Below, piece after piece: positions 41,649-50,111 of a stretch of 64,000 nucleotides of DNA. The stretch is taken from NCBI GenBank assembly GCA_046328115.1, contig JAXLXE010000001.1, forward strand, positions 310,001 through 374,000. The letters run 5' to 3'. The notes below the pieces were generated by a model. That model had not been told where the DNA came from and did not search any database. It saw only the letters and a list, made by a program, of their open reading frames with translations. The translations under genes and the position numbers were made by a program. This DNA is from JAXLXE01 sp046328115 (lineage in GTDB: Bacteria; Chloroflexota; UBA6077; JACCZL01). How positions within the stretch are numbered: position 1 is the stretch's first letter; the number at the start of each line of letters is the position of its first letter.

Positions 41649-42689
41649 ATGCCTACGCTGGCGGAACCACGCATCGTGGAGGCGGAGGGTGAAGTTCCTC
41701 CGCACGTCCAGGCTCTCCTGCGGGCCGCGCGCCTGGCCGATCCGGAGGCGTCGCTGATCCAAACGCACATTTCCTGGGTCATTCTGGCCGGCCCTCACGC
41801 GTACAAGCTCAAGAAGCCAGTGAATTTTGGATTTGTGGACTTCAGCACCCGGGCCCTGCGGCTCCAGGCTGCTCGCAACGAGGTGACGCTGAATCGTCGC
41901 TTCAGCCCGTGGGCGTACCGTGGCGTACGGCCGCTCGTGGAGCGGGATGGTCAGATCCGGTTTGCAGGGCGCGGCTGCGTGCTGGACTACGTGGTCTGGA
42001 TGCGACGGTTGCCGGCGGACCGCATGCTGGACGTGCTCGTCTCCTCGGGCCTGGCGAATCCTGAGATGCTGGAGCGTATCGCCGACCGAGTCGTAGAGCT
42101 GCACCTGCTGGCTCCCAGCGGAGCGGGCATCGACGACTTCGGCGCGCCCGAGGCGGTGCTGGGCAACATCCACGAGAACGCGGATCAGACCGAGCCGTTC
42201 ATCGGCCGCACGATAGACCGTGAGACGTGGGCCCTGGTGCTCGAGGCATCGCGTGATTTCATCGAGCGGCGACGAGCGCTGCTCCAGTCGAGGATGGCAG
42301 ACGGCTACGTGCGCGACTGCCACGGCGATCTGCACGCCAAGAGCATCTGTGTTACCTCGCCCATCACTGTATTCGATTGCCTGGAGTTCAGTGAGCGGCT
42401 GCGGCGGGGAGACGTGGCTTCGGAGGTGGCGTTCCTCGCGATGGATCTGGAGTTCCTGGGCCATCCCGAGCTTGCTGGCGCGTTCGTCAGGCGCTACATC
42501 GACCGCTCGGGCGACCGTGCTGTGGCGGACCTGATGGATCTGTATGTCAGCTACCGAGCATACGTCCGCGGCAAAGTGGAGAGCCTTCGTCTCGCGCAGC
42601 CGGGACTAGCGGCTGGGGCGGAACGTGAAATAGCGGCGCGTGCGCGCCGCTATTTCGAGCTGGCCGGGCAGCATGCTGCCCGGCTCTGA
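41649..42689 (+). CDS. COG2187-family aminoglycoside-phosphotransferase-like protein
   Basis: Kinase-fold protein of 346 residues. The N-terminal part has AYKLKKPVNFGFVDFST (the ATP lysine region). The catalytic loop is DCHGDLHAKSICV and the metal-binding Asp lies in ITVFDCLEFS. Many relatives carry an additional C-terminal P-loop kinase domain (COG0645), which is absent here. The last 20 codons hold two long palindromes, listed separately. Substrate unknown. The gene is monocistronic and converges with the cytochrome c gene. Confidence 0.82.
   Translation: MPTLAEPRIVEAEGEVPPHVQALLRAARLADPEASLIQTHISWVILAGPHAYKLKKPVNFGFVDFSTRALRLQAARNEVTLNRRFSPWAYRGVRPLVERDGQIRFAGRGCVLDYVVWMRRLPADRMLDVLVSSGLANPEMLERIADRVVELHLLAPSGAGIDDFGAPEAVLGNIHENADQTEPFIGRTIDRETWALVLEASRDFIERRRALLQSRMADGYVRDCHGDLHAKSICVTSPITVFDCLEFSERLRRGDVASEVAFLAMDLEFLGHPELAGAFVRRYIDRSGDRAVADLMDLYVSYRAYVRGKVESLRLAQPGLAAGAEREIAARARRYFELAGQHAARL
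42627..42656. repeat. Perfect 14+2+14 inverted repeat inside coding sequence
   Basis: GAAATAGCGGCGCG (42627-42640) and its exact complement (42643-42656) flank TG, within the last codons of the COG2187-type gene (EIAARARRYF). Together with the next palindrome it could stop transcription from both directions. Confidence 0.85.
42663..42684. terminator. 22-bp perfect palindrome at the 3' end of the gene
   Basis: GCCGGGCAGCA (42663-42673) is followed directly by its exact complement (42674-42684). It lies just before the stop codon at 42687-42689, and 17 nt from the end of the convergent cytochrome c gene. It is probably part of a bidirectional terminator; no T-run is present. Confidence 0.5.
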
Positions 42690-42700
42690 TTGCGTGTCGG

Positions 42701-43108
42701 CTACTTCAAGGATGTCAAGAACGCGGTCAGGTCGTCAGCTTCCTTAGGCGACAGGCCCAGCTTGGGCATCTGAGTGCCTGGCTTCACTGCTGGGGGATCG
42801 GTGATCCACTTCTTGAGGTTGTCGGCGGTGTTGGGCAGCCCGCCCGCCAGTTGTGGCCGCTTGGCGGTGTCGCCGATGCCGTCCAGGTTCGGCCCGATCG
42901 TGCCCGTGGCCCCCGGCACCCCCGCGGCGATGTGACAGGCCACGCAGCCCTTTGACGCGAACAGCGACTTGCCGGCGTTTGCATCGCCGGCGGCCTTCGC
43001 GGCCCCTCCGGATGCCCCGCCACTCGGGGCAGGGCGCGACCCGCAGGCCGCTAGGAGGGACACGATGACGATGGAGATCGCGATCCGCGCGATCAGCGAT
43101 GGGTTCAT
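42701..43108 (-). CDS. Lipoprotein cytochrome c
   Basis: Small c-type cytochrome of 135 residues. The signal peptide ends in the lipobox LLAAC with lipid-anchored Cys22. After a Gly/Ala linker the heme site CVACH is at residues 55-59 and the axial Met is Met114 (GTQMPKL). It would sit outside the membrane and pass electrons to the CuA site of the oxidase encoded immediately upstream on the same strand (84 nt away). Confidence 0.92.
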   Translation of the reverse strand: MNPSLIARIAISIVIVSLLAACGSRPAPSGGASGGAAKAAGDANAGKSLFASKGCVACHIAAGVPGATGTIGPNLDGIGDTAKRPQLAGGLPNTADNLKKWITDPPAVKPGTQMPKLGLSPKEADDLTAFLTSLK

Positions 43109-43191
43109 GAGCTTGGGCGCTCCTTTCCGTTTCTGGCTAATCCGGTCTCAAGTCAGCTTGGCGTCAGGTCAGTCTCAGATTGAGGATTCGG

Positions 43192-44832
43192 CTACCAGAC
43201 GCGCCGAGTGGGTACGTTGAATGGTGTGGTGGCGATCATCTGCACCAGCGTTGGTCCGTAGGCGATGACGACTAGCAGGACCGCGAACGCCAGCCATGGC
43301 CGCCAGCGGTCGAGTACCGCGGGTGCGTGATCCGGCCCGGCCGCGGCCTCGGAGAACTGGACGGGTGCGGCGACCTCACGGCGGCCCGCCACCCACGTGA
43401 GCACCACGTTGAGGGTGTACAGCATGCCGCTGATGAACAGGATGGTACCGCCGATAGCCACCAGCGGCAGCAGTGGCCGCCACTCTGCCAACACGTAGGG
43501 GGCGGCGCCGATCGCCGTGCGACGCGGCATGTCCATGAGCCCCAGGCGGTGGAGTGTGTTGGAGAAGATCACCATGCCGACCAGCCACAGCCAGGCCTGC
43601 GCCAGCGCCATCTTCGTGCTGAATAAGGCCCGTCCGCTGATGGCGGGGACCAGCCAGTAGCTGATGCCCATGAAGGTGAGCGTCACAGCAGCACCCACGG
43701 TGAGATGGAAGTGGCCCACGATCCACGCGGTGTTGTGCACTGCCAGGTTCACGTTGTACGACGCGTTCACCAGGCCGCCGGCGCCGCCGAAGACGAAGAT
43801 GATCATGGCCAGGAGCTGGGGCACGACGACCGGGTCCCGCCACGGCAGCTTCCAGATCCAGCCCAGCCAGCCGGTGCCGCCACGCGCGCGGCCACCGTTC
43901 TCCAGCGATGCTACGACGTTGAAGAACGTTAGCAAGCTTGGGAAGAACACGGCGAACGTCATGAAGGCGTGGACCAGCTTCCAGTTAGCTGAAATGCCCG
44001 GGTCGGTGAACTGGTGGTGCAGCCCGACCGGCGTGGACAGCAGCAGGAAGAGCAGGAAAGACACCCGCGCCATAGGATCGCTGAACAGCTTTCCGCCGAC
44101 GGCCCGCGGGATGAGTGTGTACCAGGAGATGTAGGCCGGAAGCAGCCAGAAATACACGATGGGATGGCCGGTCAGCCAGAAGAGGGTCCGCGCGATGATC
44201 GGGTTCGTACCCGCTGTGAGGCCCAGCGACGAGGGGATGTTGAAAATCAGCATCTCCAGCGCGATGCCGGAGCTTGCGATGCTCCACATGGCGAAGGTGA
44301 TCAGGGCTGCGAACGCGGCCAGCGGGGTCCGCTCGTCAGCGTGAGTCTTCCGCCATTCCAGGTACGTGAAGGCAAGCAGCGCGGTCACGACCCAGGTCCC
44401 GGCTACCACAAGCGTCAGGCCCAGATAGAAGGCCCAGTGCGCCTGGAGCGGGGGATAGAACGTAAACATCACCGTGGCTTCGTTCGTGAGCATGGGCCAG
44501 GCCGCCAGGAGCGTGCCCACCACCATCAGCCAGAAGGTGGCCCGGTAGACCGGGGATTGCACCAGCGGGGTCTGCAAGGCCCGCACCGTGATGTACGGGA
44601 CGAAGCCGCAGATGAAAAATGTGGTCCACACCAGCGCGTTCAGGACGCCGTGGAGCGTCAGGCCCTGGTAGTAGGAGCTGATGACGGGCTGCAGCCAGGG
44701 ATAGAGGTCCAGGCCGGAATGCTCCAGCCCCTGGAGAAACCCCAGGAGCATGCCCACGGTGACCGCGGCGATACCAATGCCAAGAAACCCGCCTACGTAG
44801 CGGTCCTCCCGCGCAAGCGCGGCGTTGTCCAT
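43192..44832 (-). CDS. Heme-copper oxidase subunit I (type B, ba3-like)
   Basis: Catalytic subunit of a terminal oxidase, 546 residues with about 13 membrane helices. Heme and copper ligands are visible in LTLHGVLNALVW, FWLTGHPIVYFWLLPAY (Cu-His with the Tyr cross-link region), STPVGLHHQFTDPG and AWIVGHFHLTVGAAVTLTF. The order and the missing long D-channel motifs fit a B-type oxidase. GGGAG precedes ATG 44832. The operon is subunit IIa, II, I, then cytochrome c. It reduces oxygen to water and pumps protons. Confidence 0.93.
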   Translation of the reverse strand: MDNAALAREDRYVGGFLGIGIAAVTVGMLLGFLQGLEHSGLDLYPWLQPVISSYYQGLTLHGVLNALVWTTFFICGFVPYITVRALQTPLVQSPVYRATFWLMVVGTLLAAWPMLTNEATVMFTFYPPLQAHWAFYLGLTLVVAGTWVVTALLAFTYLEWRKTHADERTPLAAFAALITFAMWSIASSGIALEMLIFNIPSSLGLTAGTNPIIARTLFWLTGHPIVYFWLLPAYISWYTLIPRAVGGKLFSDPMARVSFLLFLLLSTPVGLHHQFTDPGISANWKLVHAFMTFAVFFPSLLTFFNVVASLENGGRARGGTGWLGWIWKLPWRDPVVVPQLLAMIIFVFGGAGGLVNASYNVNLAVHNTAWIVGHFHLTVGAAVTLTFMGISYWLVPAISGRALFSTKMALAQAWLWLVGMVIFSNTLHRLGLMDMPRRTAIGAAPYVLAEWRPLLPLVAIGGTILFISGMLYTLNVVLTWVAGRREVAAPVQFSEAAAGPDHAPAVLDRWRPWLAFAVLLVVIAYGPTLVQMIATTPFNVPTRRVW

Positions 44833-44899
44833 CAGAGAGCTCCCTGTAGCGTCATGGTGTCCGTCCTCACATGCGTCCGAATATGTCTCAGAACAGGCC

Positions 44900-45373
44900 T
44901 CACGGCTCCACGATGATCTTGCTGCCCATCAGGTGGTGGCCCACACCGCAATACTCGTGGCAGACCATCAGATACTCACCAGGCGTGTCGAAGCGCGCGC
45001 TCACCCGGGTGATCACGCCGGGCACGATCATCGCGTTGATGTTGGTCCCCTGGATCCGGATGCCATGGATCACGTCCTGGCTCGTGATGGTGAAGCGCAC
45101 GTCCGAGCCGGCGGGGACCTTGATGTCGTTCGGGCGGAACTGCCAGGTCTGCGCCACCATGGTCACTTCGTACTTCTTTGGCGCGGTCTGGACGATGCCG
45201 GGCTCCTTGAATTGCGCGGATTGAGCCAGGGTGGTGGGGTCGATCGAGCCCTCGATGTTGGGGACGTGGATCCCCATGCCGAACGCTGTGACGGTGATGG
45301 CCACCAGCATGGCGACCGGGAGGGCGATGCTGGGCAGGATCCAGGCGAGCTCGAAGATCTGATCGCGACTCAT
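44900..45373 (-). CDS. Heme-copper oxidase subunit II (CuA, ba3-like)
   Basis: Subunit of 157 residues. A single membrane anchor (about residues 8-32) precedes an extracytoplasmic cupredoxin domain. The CuA ligands are Cys138, Glu140, Cys142, His146 and Met149 in the C-terminal CHEYCGVGHHLMG motif, together with the His of VIHGIRIQG. Having one N-terminal helix rather than two is typical of ba3 oxidases, where a small IIa peptide supplies the other. That peptide is encoded just upstream. Confidence 0.93.
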   Translation of the reverse strand: MSRDQIFELAWILPSIALPVAMLVAITVTAFGMGIHVPNIEGSIDPTTLAQSAQFKEPGIVQTAPKKYEVTMVAQTWQFRPNDIKVPAGSDVRFTITSQDVIHGIRIQGTNINAMIVPGVITRVSARFDTPGEYLMVCHEYCGVGHHLMGSKIIVEP

Positions 45374-45376
45374 TCG

Positions 45377-45496
45377 CTACCCCCGGAACCAGAGACGGAG
45401 GTAGACGTTCGCCCAGAGGCCCGTGACGAGGATCAGGAAGAGGATCATCAGGAGAAAGGCTCCGCGCGGGGGCGCGGAATCGTTGTGTTCGGGCAT
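45377..45496 (-). CDS. Oxidase subunit IIa-like single-helix peptide (39 aa)
   Basis: A 39-residue frame directly before subunit II (3-nt gap). Ten polar residues (MPEHNDSAPP) precede one membrane helix (GAFLLMILFLILVTGLWANVY) and a short basic end. Subunit IIa of ba3-type oxidases is a similar single helix of about 34 residues that fills the place of the missing second helix of subunit II. GGAG lies about 7 nt before ATG 45496. Family assignment is by position, length and helix rather than by motif. Confidence 0.75.
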   Translation of the reverse strand: MPEHNDSAPPRGAFLLMILFLILVTGLWANVYLRLWFRG

Positions 45497-45768
45497 AGCC
45501 ACACTCCGCTGGTATTCCACCCTCATCCCTCGGGCCGCCGTGCGCTGCACGCCGCACCCCTTGCCCGGAGCCAGTGAAGGGGGTCGCGCTCAGTCTCAGG
45601 CATGAGCGCGGCGCGCGGTTGTGTCCAGAGTCCCGGGACCAGCGGGACAATTCCTGGAATGCTTCCACTCTGCAGGGTGTCGGGCCTTTGCACACGCGGG
45701 TCGGATGACACCCGTCCCTGACCAGCGGCCGCCATTCCCCGGATGATGGTGGTACGGAGGTGGCAACC
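45497..45768. other. Divergent intergenic region, oxidase operon / CBS gene
   Basis: This 272-bp region lies between the oxidase operon (left) and the CBS-domain gene (right). It must contain both promoters. I found no clear -35/-10 pair and no convincing gene. Confidence 0.4.
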
Positions 45769-46383
45769 ATGCTGGTCGATGAGATCATGACCCGCGACGT
45801 TCAGACGGTGGCACCGGTTGACCGGCTGGGATACGCGTGGGAGCTGATGCAGAACGGTGGGTTCCGGCATCTTCCCGTTGTGGAGGGAGATCGCATCGTT
45901 GGCATCGTCTCAGACCGCGACGTGCAGCTTGCCATCGCCAGAGCGAAGGGCTCTGTGGGCGAGACGCCAAACATTGGCTCCATCATGTGGCGGGAACCGT
46001 ACGTGGCTACTCCCGACATGCCCGTGGAGGAAGCCAGCCAGGTGATGCTGTCGAACTCGGTCGGCGCATTGCCAGTGGTGGAGGACTTCCGCCTCGTGGG
46101 CATCGTCAGCGAGAGCGATGTATTGCGTCTGACTGTTGACCTGTTGGGTATGGCCGGGCCGAGCGTGCGCGTGCTCCTGGATCTCAGCGATCCTGGGCCG
46201 CAACTAGAACAGGTGATGGCGCTGGCGCATCAGCACGGCATTGCGGTGGCAAGTCTGATGTCTCGCGGGACAGAGCACGGCAACCGCAAGGTGGTCCTGC
46301 GCCTGGCCACCGATCGCGCCGACGCGCTGCTGGACGACCTCGCCCACATGGGAGTTCTGGGGCGAACGCTGACGTCCGTGTAG
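45769..46383 (+). CDS. CBS-domain pair protein with C-terminal ACT-like domain
   Basis: Protein of 204 residues. Two CBS domains cover about residues 1-125 (VDEIMTRDVQTVAP, HLPVVEGDRIVGIVSDRDVQLA and ALPVVEDFRLVGIVSESDVLRL) and bind adenosine nucleotides in relatives. The last 70 residues (VRVLLDLSDPGPQLEQVMALAHQHG) look like an ACT domain. The combination fits an AcuB-like regulator. GGAGG lies 8 nt before ATG 45769, chosen over an in-frame GTG at 45760. It is divergent from the oxidase operon. Confidence 0.85.
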   Translation: MLVDEIMTRDVQTVAPVDRLGYAWELMQNGGFRHLPVVEGDRIVGIVSDRDVQLAIARAKGSVGETPNIGSIMWREPYVATPDMPVEEASQVMLSNSVGALPVVEDFRLVGIVSESDVLRLTVDLLGMAGPSVRVLLDLSDPGPQLEQVMALAHQHGIAVASLMSRGTEHGNRKVVLRLATDRADALLDDLAHMGVLGRTLTSV

Positions 46384-46410
46384 GGATCGTCTCCCCGCGG
46401 CGGGAAGCAG

Positions 46411-46438
46411 CGACCCCTCGGCTCAGGCCGAGGGGTCG
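46411..46438. terminator. Bidirectional terminator hairpin
   Basis: CGACCCCTCGGC (46411-46422) and its exact complement (46427-46438) flank TCAG. It lies between the convergent CBS and flavodoxin genes and contains the flavodoxin stop codon at 46423-46425. Confidence 0.65.
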
Positions 46439-47142
46439 TTCGTCTGCGTGGATGCCTGCTGCTTTCGGACCGCGCGTAGCCGACTTTCCCATTCGGAGCG
46501 CCCGAGATGCATCTGAACGGCGATTTCGGCCACGCGCTGGCCCATGGCGCGGGCTGCCTGCAGCTCCGTTTCGCCGGGCGGACGGTTGCCATCTGGCCCG
46601 CTCACGGCGGTCGCGCCGTAGGGGGCGTCCTCTGCTTCCAGGATGGGCAGGCGCTGACCCGGCGTCACCAGCACCATGCCCATGTGCATGGCCAGGATCA
46701 GGAGTGACTGCAGCGTCTCCTCGTTGCCGCCATGCGGCGTGCCGGAGGCCGCGAAGGCAGCCGCGATCTTGCCGTGGAACAGGTGATTCCGCCACGGGCG
46801 TGTTTTGTCCGCGGTCAGCGGCGTGCTGGACGTGGCGACGTCTTCGAAGAATCGTTTTACGGCTGAGGCCATGCTTCCGAAGTAGGATGGGGAACCGAGA
46901 ACGATCGCGTCCGCGGCCGCTAGCCGATTCACCACCGCGGCCCGCCGACGGCCGGCATCAGCCGTCGACTCGCCCTCGCGCGGCTCGCCGATCGGCGTAT
47001 CGTCCAGCGCCACGTGTTCTACCGTGACCCGTGGGACCGCCCTGGCGCCCTCGCCGATCGCCTCCGCGAGAGCACGCACCACGCCAAAACGGCTGTAGTA
47101 CACCAGCGCGATCCTGGCTTCAACCGGTTCGTGTTCGGCCAT
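46423..47142 (-). CDS. Flavodoxin-fold NAD(P)H:quinone oxidoreductase (WrbA-like)
   Basis: FMN-binding protein of 239 residues. IALVYYSRFGVVRALAEAI is the phosphate loop. VLGSPSYFGSMASAVKRFFED and AAAFAASGTPHGGNEETLQSLL are the other FMN loops of the WrbA group. The C-terminal extension of about 40 residues beyond the domain is Arg- and Gln-rich and unusual. It likely reduces quinones by two electrons. Start ATG 47142. Confidence 0.87.
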   Translation of the reverse strand: MAEHEPVEARIALVYYSRFGVVRALAEAIGEGARAVPRVTVEHVALDDTPIGEPREGESTADAGRRRAAVVNRLAAADAIVLGSPSYFGSMASAVKRFFEDVATSSTPLTADKTRPWRNHLFHGKIAAAFAASGTPHGGNEETLQSLLILAMHMGMVLVTPGQRLPILEAEDAPYGATAVSGPDGNRPPGETELQAARAMGQRVAEIAVQMHLGRSEWESRLRAVRKQQASTQTNDPSA

Positions 47143-47278
47143 GACACCGTCTCCCCGCTCGCCGGACGCGCCGGCGGCGTTGATTCCCCAGCCTCAAGGA
47201 TGATGCCAGATGGGATCCACCGCCAGATGCCACCGTCAGGGCCGCCGCGGGTCGCCGGTCCTCGTCACGCTGGCGGAA

Positions 47279-48133
47279 TCAGCGCAGACGCGCGTAACGG
47301 GGAAGTGCGAAGATCGAGCCGTGCGTGACGCCGTCGTAGAAGCGCAGGCCAGCGACGCCGCGGGCGGCGATGCGGTCGTCGATCGTCGAGCCGGGGAGGG
47401 CCAGCGGGTCCACGGTGTCGGAGGCTGTGCAGAAGGCCCAGGAGTCTTTGAAGAACGGCACTTCCGCCCGGTACGGCCGCACGAAGCCGAACTGGGAGCT
47501 CAGTGTCGTAACGATGGTTCCCAGCCACCGCTGGCAGGCCGGCCCCGGGCCGAACGCGTAGGACTGCACGGCCAGGATCCCACCGGTGGCCAGGCGTGAC
47601 TTCGCGAGCTCGTAGAAGTCGCGGCCGTAGAGGGTGGCGGCGGGACCTTCGTCTGACGGGTCGGTCAGATCGATGATGATGGCGTCGTATTGGTCCGGCC
47701 GGTCGCGGAGGATAGCCAGGGCGTCGCCCACCACGAGCTCCGCGCGGCGATCATCGAAGGCGCCCTGATGCATCGAGGGTAGGTGGTGGCGGCAGAGCTC
47801 AACGAGCTCACCGTCTATGTCTACCATCACGGCCCGCTCAACGCTCGGGTGGCGCAGCACCTCGCGTAGGGTGGCGCCCTCACCGCCGCCGCAGATCAAG
47901 ACCTGCCGCGGGTCCGGGTGGGCCAGGAGGGCAGGCTGGACGAGCGCCTCGTGGTAGATGAACTCGTCGCTCTCCGCGGACTGCGGCGCGCCGTCCAGGA
48001 ACAGCGCCCGTCCGTGGGCGGCGGTGTCCAGGATCTCAATGAGCTGGAACGTGCTCTGGTGGCGGGCCACGGTTGAGGTGATCTCGTAGGCGCCGCGCTC
48101 GCCCGGGCCGATCGAGAACTCGCGCCAGGTCAC
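47279..48133 (-). CDS. speE: Spermidine synthase (polyamine aminopropyltransferase)
   Basis: Aminopropyltransferase of 284 residues. An N-terminal beta-sheet (about residues 1-55) is followed by a Rossmann core. VLICGGGEGATLREVLRH, VMVDIDGELVELCRHHLP, VVGDALAILRD and IIIDLTDPSDEGPAATLY carry the decarboxy-SAM and polyamine residues. GTG 48133 overlaps the typA stop by 4 bp, so it is coupled to typA. No speD or arginine decarboxylase is in the window. Confidence 0.9.
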   Translation of the reverse strand: MTWREFSIGPGERGAYEITSTVARHQSTFQLIEILDTAAHGRALFLDGAPQSAESDEFIYHEALVQPALLAHPDPRQVLICGGGEGATLREVLRHPSVERAVMVDIDGELVELCRHHLPSMHQGAFDDRRAELVVGDALAILRDRPDQYDAIIIDLTDPSDEGPAATLYGRDFYELAKSRLATGGILAVQSYAFGPGPACQRWLGTIVTTLSSQFGFVRPYRAEVPFFKDSWAFCTASDTVDPLALPGSTIDDRIAARGVAGLRFYDGVTHGSIFALPRYARLR

Positions 48134-49971
48134 CGGGTGGCGCGCTTCCGGGCCTTGGATCGGTCTTCAGCGGAGAGCAGGCGCTTGCGCAGCCGATAGG
48201 ACATCGGGGTCACCTCCAGCAGCTCGTCCGCGGCAAGGAAGTCAAGCGCCTCCTCCAGGCTGAGCCGCACGGGCGGTGAGAGCCGCACGGCGATGTCTGA
48301 GGTGGAGGAGCGGATGTTGGTGAGCTTCTTTTCCTTACAGACGTTGACCACCAGGTCATCCTCGCGGGCGTTGATGCCCACGACCATGCCCTCGTACACC
48401 TCGGTCTGTGGGTCAATGAAGGTCTGGCCGCGCTGCTGGGCGCCGGCCAGGCCGTACGTGACGGCCGTACCGCGCTCGGCGGCGATCAGCGACCCGTTGC
48501 GGGTGGCGGCCAGGCTGCCGCGCCACGGCTCGAAGCCCAGCAGCAGGCTGGCCATCTGGCCTTCGCCGCGGGTCAACGTGAGGAACGCGTTGCGGAAGCC
48601 GATGAGGCCACGGGTGGGGATGGTGTACTCCAGCCTGACGTGGCCACGGCCGTCGTTCACCAGGTTGGTGAGCTGCGCTAATCGGCCGGCGAGCTGTTCT
48701 GTCAGCGGTCCGACGAACGGCTCCAGCGTGTCGATGACGAGCTGCTCTACGGGCTCGTGGCGCTGGCCGTTGATCTCACGCGTGATCGCCTGGGGACGCG
48801 AGACCTCGAACTCGTAGCCCTCGCGGCGCATCATCTCCACCAGGATGGACAGGTGGAGCTCACCGCGGCCGCTCACCAGGAAAACATCCGCGGTATCCGT
48901 CTCCTCCACCCGGAGGGCAACGTTGGTCTCAAGCTCGCGCCAGAGCCGGGCCCTGAGCTGGCGGCTGGTGACGAACTTGCCCTCTTTGCCGGCGAACGGC
49001 GAGGTGCTGACCCCGAAGGTCATCTGGACGGTGGGCTGCTCCACCTCGAGGCGCGGGAGTGGGTCTGGCGCCAGGGCAGAGGCCACCGTGTCGCCGATCT
49101 GGATGCCCTCCAGACCGGTGATGGCCACGATGTCGCCGGCCTGGGCCTCCTCGCCGGGCACGCGGCGCAGCCCCTCAAAGGTGAACACCTGGCTGCCACG
49201 CTGGGCGGGGCGGGCACCCTCTAGGCCCACGCAGACGAGCTGATCGCCCAGCCGGTAGCGACCCCGGGCGATCCGGCCGATGGCCGTGCGGCCGCGGTAC
49301 TCGTCGTAGTCGATGCTGGTGACCAGCATCTGGAAGCCACCGTCCAGGTCCACCTCCGGAGCCGGGATGTGCTGGAGGATGGAGTCAAACAGTGGCGCCA
49401 GCGTGGGCTGGAGCTGGGCCGGATCGAGGCCGGCCAGGCCGTCGCGTGCGTTGGTGTAGACCACCTCGAAGTCAAGCTGGTGGTCGTGGCTGGCGAGCTC
49501 CAGGAACAGGTCCTGGACCATCATCAGCACCTCGGCCGGGCGGGCGCTGGGACGGTCGATCTTATTGATCACGACCAGCGGCTGGAGTCCCAGGTCGAAC
49601 GCCTTGCGCAGCACGAAACGCGTCTGGGGCATGGGGCCGTCCACCGCGTCCACCAGCAGCAGGCAGCCGTCCGCCATGTTCAGCACGCGCTCCACCTCGC
49701 CGGAAAAGTCGGCGTGGCCGGGCGTGTCGATGATGTTGATGGTGGTGCCCTGGTAGGAGATGGCCGTGTTCTTGGCCAGGATGGTGATGCCCTTCTCGCG
49801 CTCCAGGGCGTTTGAGTCCAGGATCAGCTCACCCACGACCTGGTTGGCGCGGAACACGTTGCTCTGCTTGAGCATGGCGTCCACCAGGGTGGTCTTGCCG
49901 TGATCCACGTGGGCGATGATGGCGATGTTTCGAAGCTCGGTTCGGGTTTGCGCGTGCGTAAGACTGCTCAC
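48130..49971 (-). CDS. typA: GTP-binding elongation-like factor TypA/BipA
   Basis: Ribosome-associated GTPase of the EF-G family, 613 residues. G motifs are AHVDHGKTT, DTPGHADF and NKIDRP. Domains II, III and V and the TypA-specific C-terminal domain follow, with RGLIGFRNAFLTLTRGEG and NIRSSTSDIAVRL. It helps 50S assembly and cold growth in other bacteria. The start is GTG 49971, overlapping the stop of a 41-residue leader frame. Upstream lie an extended -10 and an intrinsic terminator, so its expression may be attenuated. Confidence 0.95.
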   Translation of the reverse strand: MSSLTHAQTRTELRNIAIIAHVDHGKTTLVDAMLKQSNVFRANQVVGELILDSNALEREKGITILAKNTAISYQGTTINIIDTPGHADFSGEVERVLNMADGCLLLVDAVDGPMPQTRFVLRKAFDLGLQPLVVINKIDRPSARPAEVLMMVQDLFLELASHDHQLDFEVVYTNARDGLAGLDPAQLQPTLAPLFDSILQHIPAPEVDLDGGFQMLVTSIDYDEYRGRTAIGRIARGRYRLGDQLVCVGLEGARPAQRGSQVFTFEGLRRVPGEEAQAGDIVAITGLEGIQIGDTVASALAPDPLPRLEVEQPTVQMTFGVSTSPFAGKEGKFVTSRQLRARLWRELETNVALRVEETDTADVFLVSGRGELHLSILVEMMRREGYEFEVSRPQAITREINGQRHEPVEQLVIDTLEPFVGPLTEQLAGRLAQLTNLVNDGRGHVRLEYTIPTRGLIGFRNAFLTLTRGEGQMASLLLGFEPWRGSLAATRNGSLIAAERGTAVTYGLAGAQQRGQTFIDPQTEVYEGMVVGINAREDDLVVNVCKEKKLTNIRSSTSDIAVRLSPPVRLSLEEALDFLAADELLEVTPMSYRLRKRLLSAEDRSKARKRATR

Positions 49972-50093
49972 TCTGTTGGCCGTTCCATCTGCCGGCCTGG
50001 ATCAGGCTCGGCGGTCACCCAGTTCGCGGCGCGGCTGGCAAGACGCTGGCGCGCACAAAAACGGCGCGTCCTGGAGGGCGCGCCGGGCTTCAT
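49968..50093 (-). CDS. Possible typA leader peptide (41 aa, Arg-rich)
   Basis: This minus-strand frame starts at ATG 50093, about a dozen nt after the presumed transcription start, and ends with TGA overlapping the typA GTG (GTGA). It is rich in Arg (SRTRRF, ARQRLASR). The intrinsic terminator at 50057-50085 lies inside it, as in translational attenuators. No SD precedes the ATG, so initiation would be leaderless-like. Coding by chance is possible in such GC-rich DNA. Confidence 0.3.
   Translation of the reverse strand: MKPGAPSRTRRFCARQRLASRAANWVTAEPDPGRQMERPTE
50057..50085 (-). terminator. Intrinsic terminator in the typA leader
   Basis: On the minus strand CGGCGCG (50085-50079) pairs with CGCGCCG (50068-50062) around a 10-nt loop, followed by TTTTT (50061-50057). 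It stands before typA, not after a gene, so it should act as an attenuator. Confidence 0.6.
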
Positions 50094-50111
50094 CGGGGCG
50101 TTAGTGCGTGA

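Noticed and set aside
44014..44916. Plus-strand frame of 300 residues inside the oxidase gene
   Set aside because: Charged low-information text antisense to the oxidase subunit I, whose heme ligands are unmistakable.
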